Shown piece by piece: positions 58,515 to 64,000 of a DNA stretch of 64,000 bases (its first letter is position 1; each line of letters opens with the position of its first letter). The notes under the pieces were generated by a model, which was given only the letters and a program-made list of their open reading frames with translations, was not told where the DNA came from and ran no database searches. This DNA comes from an uncultured Planococcus sp. (GTDB lineage Bacteria > Bacillota > Bacilli > Bacillales_A > Planococcaceae): NCBI GenBank assembly GCA_947493585.1, contig CANLRI010000001.1, positions 310,001 to 374,000 on the forward strand, read 5' to 3'. Both the position numbers and the translations under genes were made by a program.

Positions 58515-58928
58515 ATGAAATATTCAAATGCTACAAACTACGCCTTGCATACAATGGTGCAGCTGATCCGGTTGCCTAGAGATGCGTCGATCGGCGTGCA
58601 GGAACTGGCGAAAGCCCAGCAGTTATCGCCGACTTATTTGTCGAAAATCTTAACCAAGCTGACGAAAGCTGGCTTGATCGAATCGACGCCGGGCGCAAAA
58701 GGCGGCTACCGGCTGGCACGCGGCGAGCGGGATATCTCGTTTTTCGATGTGATCCAGGCGATTGAAGGCGAAAGCCATTTATTCGACTGTACGCTGCACC
58801 GTCACGAAGGCTGCCTGATTGAGAAAGTCATGCGCGATGCCGAAGCCAATATGAAACAAGAACTCCAGGAACAGCTGTTAGTGGATATTGCAGAACAGGC
58901 AGGACAACAAGGAGGCGACGGGAAATGA
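58515..58928 (+). CDS. Rrf2-family transcriptional regulator
   Basis: The 137-residue protein has the winged-helix start (Ala-Thr-Asn-Tyr-Ala-Leu-His-Thr-Met-Val) with recognition helix Leu-Ser-Pro-Thr-Tyr-Leu-Ser-Lys-Ile-Leu and Pro-Gly-Ala-Lys-Gly-Gly-Tyr-Arg-Leu-Ala wing. Two cysteines, Cys92 and Cys100, are present; iron-sulfur Rrf2 proteins have three, so a thiol-based sensor is more likely. It overlaps the flavoprotein gene by four bases. It probably controls its own operon through a dyad upstream. GAGGAGG precedes the ATG. Confidence 0.88.
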   Translation: MKYSNATNYALHTMVQLIRLPRDASIGVQELAKAQQLSPTYLSKILTKLTKAGLIESTPGAKGGYRLARGERDISFFDVIQAIEGESHLFDCTLHRHEGCLIEKVMRDAEANMKQELQEQLLVDIAEQAGQQGGDGK

Positions 58929-59854
58929 ACAATTCATTTACGAACCAGGAAACTATGCTCGATTGTGCGATTATCGGCGGCGGGCCAGCGGGGCTCAACG
59001 CAGCGCTCGTACTTGGCCGTTCATTGAAAAAGACCATACTATTCGACGACAACCAGCCGAGAAACCGCGTGACGCACGAATCGCACGGATTTTTGACACG
59101 CGACGGCATCAATCCCCAGGAACTGAAACGATTGGCGCAACAAGAACTCACGCATTATCCGGATGTCCAAGTCAACACGAGCCGCGTTGCAACGGTCGCA
59201 AAAGAAGAAAAATCTTTCCGCATCGAAACAGAAGGCGGGGAAGTATTCCAAGCGAGAAAAGTGATCCTCGCGACCGGATTCACGGAAACTTTGCCGGACA
59301 TTCCGCGCGTCCAGGAGTTTTATGGCACAAGCCTGTTCAGCTGTCCGTTCTGCGACGGCTATGAAATGCGCGGCGAGCCCTTGGTCATCGTTTCGGAAAA
59401 TGAAGCAGCGGGGCATCTCGCAAAAGTCGTCTCCAACTGGACGAACAATTTGATCATCGCGACAAATGGCAAAAAACACATCACGCCGACGGAGCAGAAA
59501 ACGCTTGAGCATCACGGTGTCCTCGTCTACGAAGAACCGATCCGCTCACTGGACGGCGAAAACGGCAAGCTGCGCGCCATCACGTTTGAAGACGGTACGA
59601 CGATCGAGCGCTCCGGCGGATTCGTCACAGCCGAGTGGCACCAGTCCACATCGATCGCGAAAGATTTGGGCTGCTACATCAACGAGCGCGGCGGCGTGGA
59701 GACCGACCCGATGCAACGCACCAATGTCGAAGGCGTCTTTGCCTGCGGCGATATTTCCATGGGGCCGGCGCAATTGATCATCGCAGCCGGACAGGGAAGC
59801 CTCGCCGCTACCAGTGTGGTTGCTGCCTTCACGGAAGAACGGTTCGGCGAATGA
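58925..59854 (+). CDS. Thioredoxin-reductase-like FAD/NAD(P) oxidoreductase
   Basis: The 309-residue flavoprotein has Gly-Gly-Gly-Pro-Ala-Gly-Leu (FAD binding, 18-24), the redox-active Cys140-Pro-Phe-Cys143-Asp-Gly and Cys-Gly-Asp-Ile-Ser near the C-terminus. This is the layout of thioredoxin reductase, though it lies apart from classical TrxB. It is translationally coupled to an Rrf2 regulator (ATGA) and precedes a methyltransferase, like disulfide or quinone-stress operons. It would pass electrons from NAD(P)H to an unknown disulfide or thiol partner. Confidence 0.87.
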   Translation: MNNSFTNQETMLDCAIIGGGPAGLNAALVLGRSLKKTILFDDNQPRNRVTHESHGFLTRDGINPQELKRLAQQELTHYPDVQVNTSRVATVAKEEKSFRIETEGGEVFQARKVILATGFTETLPDIPRVQEFYGTSLFSCPFCDGYEMRGEPLVIVSENEAAGHLAKVVSNWTNNLIIATNGKKHITPTEQKTLEHHGVLVYEEPIRSLDGENGKLRAITFEDGTTIERSGGFVTAEWHQSTSIAKDLGCYINERGGVETDPMQRTNVEGVFACGDISMGPAQLIIAAGQGSLAATSVVAAFTEERFGE

Positions 59855-59880
59855 TGAGCGAAGTAGAAAAGAGGGATTCT

Positions 59881-60432
59881 ATGCACAAACATTCGAACAA
59901 AATCGCCTATTTGGACGATCCACAGCGAAACGGCGGGCTGATAGCGGAAGCCTTGCTCGATCAGCTGCACATCCAAAAAAGTGACCGGATCCTTGATTTC
60001 GGGGCAGGCACCGGCTATTTCACTTTGCCGCTCTCACAGCGAATCGACGACACCGTCTATGCGCTCGACACGGATCCGGCAATGCTTGCACTGATCCGCG
60101 AAAAAGCACAAGCCCCGGCTATTGAAAACATCGAGCTCCTAAACGGCGAATTAACGAACTCAGCGCTCGCAGAAGATTCACTCGATGTCATTCTCGCTTC
60201 GCTCGTCTTGCACGAAATCACGCCGCTCGGCCCAGTACTCGATAACATGCACAGCTTATTGAAACCAGGTGGGCAATTGATTGCGATTGAACTCGAACCG
60301 AAAACCGGCGGGCCCAAAGCGCCTCGTTTGACGTCGAGTGGCTTGGAACAGCAACTCACAGGGTCGGGATTCAAAGTGGCGGAGAAATTCTTCCCGGCAC
60401 CATCTTTATATGTGCTGGTGGCGCGGAAATAA
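59881..60432 (+). CDS. Class I SAM-dependent methyltransferase
   Basis: The 183-residue protein starts Met-His-Lys-His and has the motif Leu-Asp-Phe-Gly-Ala-Gly-Thr-Gly-Tyr-Phe, Tyr-Ala-Leu-Asp-Thr-Asp, Leu-Val-Leu-His-Glu-Ile, and Leu-Lys-Pro-Gly-Gly-Gln-Leu. The ATG at 59881 lies six bases behind AGAGG. An ATG at 59851 would overlap the preceding stop. It is third in the operon with Rrf2 and the flavoprotein. In related clusters it may methylate thiols or arsenic/quinone compounds; the substrate is unknown. Confidence 0.86.
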   Translation: MHKHSNKIAYLDDPQRNGGLIAEALLDQLHIQKSDRILDFGAGTGYFTLPLSQRIDDTVYALDTDPAMLALIREKAQAPAIENIELLNGELTNSALAEDSLDVILASLVLHEITPLGPVLDNMHSLLKPGGQLIAIELEPKTGGPKAPRLTSSGLEQQLTGSGFKVAEKFFPAPSLYVLVARK

Positions 60433-60441
60433 AAACGCATG

Positions 60442-60469
60442 AAAAAAGCTCTCCGCAAGTGGGAGAGCC
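60442..60469 (-). terminator. Terminator of the MhqD-like gene
   Basis: On the minus strand GGCTCTCC, loop, GGAGAGC and six T. Confidence 0.75.
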
Positions 60470-60506
60470 GAATCAGCTAATGTTGTTTTATACTATAAGA
60501 GAAGCT

Positions 60507-61082
60507 TCAGCGGGCGAGTGCATCTTTTAAATAATCGATTTCCTGTTCGCTCACTTGATGGGCCCCGTCGAGCAACTGGAGGCGGGTGTTCGGAAACGGC
60601 GTCTCCAGCTGTTTTACAAGCTTCATCACGTCTCCAGGCACCGAAATCGGATCCGTCGCCCCGGCAGTGATGAAAATATGCGCATCGCTTCCTTGTAAAA
60701 AGTGGTAGCCGAGGTTCGACGGGTGCATCAGGACGATTTTGTCTGCGATATCCGGTGCTTGTTCGAGCACGCCGAGCAAGAAGTTCGCGCCATTGGAGAA
60801 GCCGATGAAGGTCGTGTGCAGCCCTGAATCCGGAAGCGCCCGCCATTTGTTGAGGAAATCTGCGACGCGCTGTTCGAAATCCGCACGGTCCAAGCGGCCT
60901 TGTGACAGCGGGCGGAAAAACCGCCGTTCGGCCCCATCGCCGACTGGGCCGATAAACGATAAGATATGCGCGTTCGGATTCACATCCCCCGCGATTTGAA
61001 GCAGGCTGTACTCGTTTCCGCCGGTGCCGTGAAACAACACAAAACGCTCATCGGCGGTTCCGTCGATGCTGAAATAATCCAT
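60507..61082 (-). CDS. MhqD-like carboxylesterase
   Basis: The 191-residue alpha/beta hydrolase has His-Gly-Thr-Gly-Gly near the start (oxyanion loop), Gly-Phe-Ser-Asn-Gly-Ala (nucleophile) and Gly-Ala-His-Gln (catalytic His). It is of the phospholipase/carboxylesterase group to which B. subtilis MhqD, a quinone-stress protein, belongs. It is divergent from the MhqO-like gene with only 44 bases between the two start codons, so the two must share control. GTGGGGG precedes the ATG. Confidence 0.85.
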   Translation of the reverse strand: MDYFSIDGTADERFVLFHGTGGNEYSLLQIAGDVNPNAHILSFIGPVGDGAERRFFRPLSQGRLDRADFEQRVADFLNKWRALPDSGLHTTFIGFSNGANFLLGVLEQAPDIADKIVLMHPSNLGYHFLQGSDAHIFITAGATDPISVPGDVMKLVKQLETPFPNTRLQLLDGAHQVSEQEIDYLKDALAR

Positions 61083-61126
61083 GAACTTTTTCCCCCACTC
61101 AAAAAATTTTAAAAGGATGTGTGCCT

Positions 61127-62071
61127 ATGACCAGTCCGCTCATTCACCATGTGTCGGTCATCAACCGCGACAGCAGGCAATCATTTGAGTTCTATCATAA
61201 GCTACTCGGGCTCGATTTTCTATTGAAAACCGTCAACCAGGAAGACATGGAAATGTACCACTTGTTTTTTGGCGACACGACCGGCAGACCCGGCACCGAG
61301 TTCAGTGTCTTCGAGTTAAAGCAAGGCCAAGCGAAGGCCTACGGGACAAACACGCTCGAGCGCACCGTTTTCGCGGTGCCGAGTGAAGCGTCGCTAACAT
61401 TTTGGGAACAGCGTCTGCGGGAAGCAGGCGTCTTTAATTGCGAGATCGAAGACTATCACGATACGAAGGTCTTGCGTTTTGAAGACCAAGAAGGCGTCCA
61501 GCTCGGACTCCAGCCAGTTGACTGGGACGCTTCTGACCGCTACCCGTATACAGCTGGGGAGATCCCAGAAGAGCACGCTATCTTCGGGATCAAAGCCGTC
61601 CATGCCCGCGTCCGCTACACGAAAGCGACAGCGCGCTCGTTCGGCGAAATATTCGGCTTGGAACTGACCGATGAGTTCACGGACAATGGCCACACAGTCA
61701 GCGTCCTCACAAGCCCCGGCGCGTTATTTGGCCAGGAGCTGCATCTGGTAGAAGACCGTGAGCGGAATCTCGAAGTGAACGGCGCCGGCGCAATCCATCA
61801 CATCGCCTTGAATGCCCAAGATGACGACGCGCTCTTGGCGGTGGAAAAAAGCATCGTGTCGAAGAACTTCCATTATTCCGGCATCAAAAACCGTGAATTT
61901 TTCCGCTCGCTGTATTACCGTGAACCGAACGATCTATTGATCGAAGTCGCCACCGAGCAAACCGACTTTCAAAAACCTGAAGGCGGCGAGGACGATTTCG
62001 ACGCGATCCCGCTGTACCTGCCGCCGTTTTTGGAGCAGCGAAGAGGGTTTATCGAAAGCAAGCTGTACTGA
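61127..62071 (+). CDS. MhqO-like ring-cleaving dioxygenase (VOC family)
   Basis: The 314-residue protein consists of two VOC modules (about 1-130 and 145-290). It has His7/8 in Leu-Ile-His-His-Val-Ser-Val, Gly-Ala-Ile-His-His-Ile-Ala at the start of the second module's later strand and Leu-Ile-Glu-Val-Ala-Thr-Glu with the metal-binding Glu. This matches glyoxalase/dioxygenases of the MhqO/MhqA type, which break catecholic compounds in quinone detoxification. ATG at 61127 is behind AAAAGG. It is divergent from the MhqD-like gene. Confidence 0.87.
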   Translation: MTSPLIHHVSVINRDSRQSFEFYHKLLGLDFLLKTVNQEDMEMYHLFFGDTTGRPGTEFSVFELKQGQAKAYGTNTLERTVFAVPSEASLTFWEQRLREAGVFNCEIEDYHDTKVLRFEDQEGVQLGLQPVDWDASDRYPYTAGEIPEEHAIFGIKAVHARVRYTKATARSFGEIFGLELTDEFTDNGHTVSVLTSPGALFGQELHLVEDRERNLEVNGAGAIHHIALNAQDDDALLAVEKSIVSKNFHYSGIKNREFFRSLYYREPNDLLIEVATEQTDFQKPEGGEDDFDAIPLYLPPFLEQRRGFIESKLY

Positions 62072-62092
62072 CGTGTAAGTTCAATGGCAAAT

Positions 62093-62125
62093 AAAAAGGC
62101 TCTTCCTCAGCGGGAGAGCCTTTTT
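62093..62125. terminator. Bidirectional terminator
   Basis: AAAAAGGCTCTTCC and GGGAGAGCCTTTTT pair (one mismatch) around a short loop, between converging genes. Confidence 0.88.
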
Positions 62126-62135
62126 CAATCGATTC

Positions 62136-62510
62136 TTATGCCTGTTCTGCTTCCTCTTCCTGCGCTTTCCGGTAGGTTCGGCGGAACACGGCGAGCGTCA
62201 CGATCACACCAATCCATAAAATCGGGCTCGTCAGCGACAAGCCACTCGCGGATTCGCCGCCGAGCGCCGTCAAGATAAACAGCAACAGGAGCGGATAGAT
62301 GACTGAAACGACCGGGAAAATAATGAGGAAATGCTTTTCTTTCTCTGGCTTCAAGCGCAGCGCGGACAACACAATCATGGCCGCCATAATCGCAAACAAC
62401 AGCCACACCGGGATGCCGATTGCTTCGAGTGTGCCAGGGAAATAATCGTTGATCAAAAGCAACGATAAATTGAGCAACAACACGACCGAGATGAGCCAAT
62501 ACGTTTTCAT
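62136..62510 (-). CDS. Paralogous small membrane protein, family A copy 1
   Basis: The 124-residue product has four hydrophobic helices. It begins Met-Lys-Thr-Tyr-Trp-Leu-Ile, with Leu-Leu-Leu-Ile-Asn-Asp-Tyr-Phe-Pro-Gly-Thr-Leu and Gly-Gly-Glu-Ser...Ser-Leu-Thr-Ser-Pro...Trp-Ile-Gly shared with two other genes in this region. I start it at the ATG at 62510, eight bases behind AGAGGA, the spacing used by its closest paralogue; a preceding ATG is five bases away. Function unknown. The Tyr-Pro-Leu-Leu-Leu-Leu-Phe helix precedes the Gly-Gly-Glu-Ser motif. Confidence 0.75.
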   Translation of the reverse strand: MKTYWLISVVLLLNLSLLLINDYFPGTLEAIGIPVWLLFAIMAAMIVLSALRLKPEKEKHFLIIFPVVSVIYPLLLLFILTALGGESASGLSLTSPILWIGVIVTLAVFRRTYRKAQEEEAEQA

Positions 62511-62657
62511 CATAAAAATCCTCTCTGTGATGCATCGTCTAAGTCTCTCCAGTGTAACAAAACTCCTGCGTATTCGGCAGGCGTCTTTCATTCGAAACTG
62601 CCGCCCAAAAAAACCGCCCCATGTTTTATAATGAAGAAAACGATGGGAGCGATGAAT

Positions 62658-62948
62658 ATGGCAGCGGAAAAGACATTACGCATCTGCGATAAAGGCCACC
62701 GTTATTACAAGAGCAGCGACTGTCCGACATGTCCGGTATGCAACGAGGAAAACAAGCCGCAACGCGGATTTCTCCGGGAGCTCAGTGCGCCGGCAAGAAA
62801 TGCGCTGCTCCATGAAGACATCAACACGCTTGAAAAGTTGTCCGGCTATAGCGAAAAGGCCATTTTGGCGCTTCACGGCGTCGGGCCTGCGTCTTTGCCC
62901 GTTTTGAAGAAGCATTTGGCACAAGCGGGCTTGTCGTTCGAAAACTGA
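62658..62948 (+). CDS. Zinc-ribbon plus RNA-polymerase alpha-CTD-like protein
   Basis: The 96-residue protein has an N-terminal Cys4 ribbon (Cys10, 22, 25, 28, in Cys-Asp-Lys-Gly-His and Cys-Pro-Thr-Cys-Pro-Val-Cys) and a C-terminal helix-hairpin-helix domain (about 38-95) with Leu-Ser-Ala-Pro-Ala-Arg-Asn-Ala-Leu and Leu-His-Gly-Val-Gly-Pro-Ala-Ser-Leu, like the alpha C-terminal domain of RNA polymerase that binds DNA UP elements. A regulator or RNA-polymerase-associated role is possible but unproven. The ATG at 62658 lies seven bases behind GGGAGC. Confidence 0.78.
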   Translation: MAAEKTLRICDKGHRYYKSSDCPTCPVCNEENKPQRGFLRELSAPARNALLHEDINTLEKLSGYSEKAILALHGVGPASLPVLKKHLAQAGLSFEN

Positions 62949-62957
62949 CAGCACATG

Positions 62958-62991
62958 AAAAAAGGCTCTCCCAAATGGAAGAGCCTTTTTT
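62958..62991. terminator. Bidirectional terminator
   Basis: AAAAAAGGCTCTCC and GGAAGAGCCTTTTTT pair (one mismatch). The stem is almost identical in sequence to that at 62093. Confidence 0.88.
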
Positions 62992-63001
62992 CATGCAAAC
63001 T

Positions 63002-63379
63002 TTAAGCGTTCTCTGCTTTTTTCTCAGATGCCCGAATATACTCAATCCAGGAAATCCACAACGCTGCAGCGGCACCAATCCATAAGACCGGGCTCGTCAG
63101 CGAAATGCTGTTCTGGGATTCACCGCCGATCACTGTCAACACAGTGATCACCAAAAGCGGCACGCCGACCATCAATGCGGGAAAGATGATCATATAGCGC
63201 TTTTTCTCGCGGCGCGGCTTGACCGTGGCCCAGCTGAAGATAGCCATCAACACGATGACCACAAACAAAATCCACGTCGGAATGCCGAGTTCAGCGAGCG
63301 TACCCGGGAAATAATCATTGATCAACAGCAGAGACAAGTTCAGCAATAATACAGCAATAATTAGCCAATAGGTTTTCAT
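63002..63379 (-). CDS. Paralogous small membrane protein, family A copy 2
   Basis: The 125-residue product is the closest relative of the gene at 62136: same Met-Lys-Thr-Tyr-Trp-Leu-Ile start, Leu-Leu-Leu-Ile-Asn-Asp-Tyr-Phe-Pro-Gly-Thr-Leu, and Gly-Gly-Glu-Ser...Leu-Thr-Ser-Pro. Four hydrophobic helices. AGAGGA lies eight bases before the ATG. The leader before the start (AGAGGATTTTTAT) is the same as before the other copy. Function unknown. Confidence 0.75.
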   Translation of the reverse strand: MKTYWLIIAVLLLNLSLLLINDYFPGTLAELGIPTWILFVVIVLMAIFSWATVKPRREKKRYMIIFPALMVGVPLLVITVLTVIGGESQNSISLTSPVLWIGAAAALWISWIEYIRASEKKAENA

Positions 63380-63496
63380 AATAAAAATCCTCTCCTAGAT
63401 GGCACATATTCGCCTGCCTTTCAGTCTAACAAAGATATCTCGAGATGAAAGGAATTGACCTGAATCGCTTGTTCACTGTGAAGATTTCGTGACGCC

Positions 63497-63522
63497 AAAA
63501 AAGCCCTCCGGCACTGGAAGAC
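63497..63522 (-). terminator. Possible terminator of the third paralogue
   Basis: On the minus strand GTCTTCC, loop, GGAGGGC (two G-U pairs) and six T. Confidence 0.55.
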
Positions 63523-63528
63523 TAGGTT

Positions 63529-63924
63529 CTATTCTTTGGATTCTTGCATTTTTTTCTTGTATGCTTTTTTGTCGTCGGAATAGCTAAACCATAAAAATAT
63601 GGCCACCGTTATCCACGTGGGCGGACTTGCGAGCGAGTAACCGGTGGTCGATTCGCCGCCAAGCAAGGTAAGCAGCACCATCAGCAAAAGTGGATAGCCT
63701 AGTCCGATAGCGGTATAGATTAGTTTGCCATGCCTTCCTCTTTCTGGTGGTTGGCCGTCACCACTGGGTGTAATGAATATGGCAATGACGAGGCAAGCGA
63801 GGGCGGCCAGAATGAGCCAAGTGGAAATTCCGAGCGTATTCAATGTGCTCGGGAAGAAATCAGTGATGAGCCAAAGCGTGAGAACCGCCAAAGCGCTGAA
63901 GATTAAAAGTCGATACAAATTCAT
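63529..63924 (-). CDS. Paralogous small membrane protein, family A copy 3
   Basis: The 131-residue product shares the pattern of the two preceding genes: Leu-Ile-Thr-Asp-Phe-Phe-Pro-Ser-Thr-Leu...Leu-Gly-Ile-Ser-Thr-Trp and Tyr-Pro-Leu-Leu-Leu...Leu-Gly-Gly-Glu-Ser-Thr-Thr-Gly-Tyr-Ser-Leu-Ala-Ser-Pro, but is more divergent. The start is the ATG at 63924, eight bases behind AAAGGG. Four hydrophobic helices, then a Lys-rich tail. Function unknown. Confidence 0.72.
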   Translation of the reverse strand: MNLYRLLIFSALAVLTLWLITDFFPSTLNTLGISTWLILAALACLVIAIFITPSGDGQPPERGRHGKLIYTAIGLGYPLLLMVLLTLLGGESTTGYSLASPPTWITVAIFLWFSYSDDKKAYKKKMQESKE

Positions 63925-64000
63925 CACACCAGCCCTTTCATTTTGCAAGTTCGTTCTCAAGCTTGTAGCCGCGAAGAAAGCTTAGCTGCTGCGTTCCCGG

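Noticed and set aside
61121..61129. GTG start two codons before the chosen MhqO-like ATG
   Set aside because: Only four bases from the AAAAGG ribosome site, too close; ATG 61127 is better placed.
1..64000. CRISPR arrays, tRNA or rRNA genes, prophage or insertion-sequence genes
   Set aside because: No regularly spaced repeats, cloverleaf-like sequences, transposase or integrase motifs were seen on reading both strands.

Overview
The window looks like a stretch of chromosome from a Gram-positive bacterium of the order Bacillales, most likely the Planococcaceae (Planococcus or Planomicrobium type). The reasons are strong Shine-Dalgarno sequences before almost every gene, G+C content near one half, and many families typical of the Bacillales (YyaC, YtvA, FapR-controlled FabH, oligoendopeptidase F, CitMHS, MhqO/MhqD, YdaK/YdaM-like proteins). 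It is ordinary, densely packed chromosome without rRNA, tRNA, CRISPR array, prophage or insertion sequence. The genus is an inference from protein flavour, not from a marker gene.

Layout. 1-8.6 kb: end of an LD-carboxypeptidase, an amino-acid racemase, a Zn-PLC-like protein, a Nudix hydrolase, an MFS pump and small single genes (phosphotransferase, DinB, YCII, cupin, acetyltransferases, a stand-alone MEDS protein). 8.7-12.3 kb: a PrpF-type isomerase, a LysR regulator and a CitMHS tricarboxylate transporter, probably one citrate/aconitate module, with LysR-type operators and a good cre site. 12.5-15.4 kb: yyaC and a two-gene exopolysaccharide unit (membrane protein with degenerate GGDEF domain plus processive glycosyltransferase). 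15.4-30.6 kb: acetyltransferases, hydrolases, a DASS anion transporter, a membrane metalloprotease, an Rrf2/NmrA divergent pair, a broken methyltransferase gene, an MFS pump, a CDF metal exporter and a choloylglycine-hydrolase-like enzyme. 30.6-42.5 kb: lipoprotein, MarR/SDR operon, 2H phosphoesterase, Xre regulator with two small membrane proteins, FUSC exporter, FapR-type fabH, DrrAB-like ABC exporter, PP2C phosphatase and oligoendopeptidase F. 43.1-50.3 kb: an extracellular proteolysis block with two tandem M28 peptidases and a 1017-residue subtilase carrying three CWB2 wall-binding repeats. 50.3-58.3 kb: small membrane proteins, an alpha/beta hydrolase, a PepSY/FixH-type pair, a LOV-STAS photoreceptor and a DJ-1/PfpI protein. 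58.4-62.1 kb: an Rrf2 regulator, thioredoxin-reductase-like flavoprotein and methyltransferase operon beside a divergent MhqD/MhqO pair, which looks like a thiol/quinone stress module. 62.1-64 kb: three paralogous small membrane proteins around a zinc-ribbon/alpha-CTD-like protein.

Points that stand out: three genes appear to start at ATT or ATC codons placed correctly behind strong Shine-Dalgarno sequences; three genes carry single-base frameshifts and a fourth may have decayed at its end; and several regulators have clear palindromic operators readable from sequence alone (LysR, Rrf2 twice, MarR, Xre, FapR, CcpA). No wholly new multi-gene system can be claimed. The best candidates for follow-up are the PrpF-LysR-CitMHS module, the minimal YdaK/YdaM-like pair, the non-AUG starts, and the stand-alone MEDS gene with its perfect palindrome.
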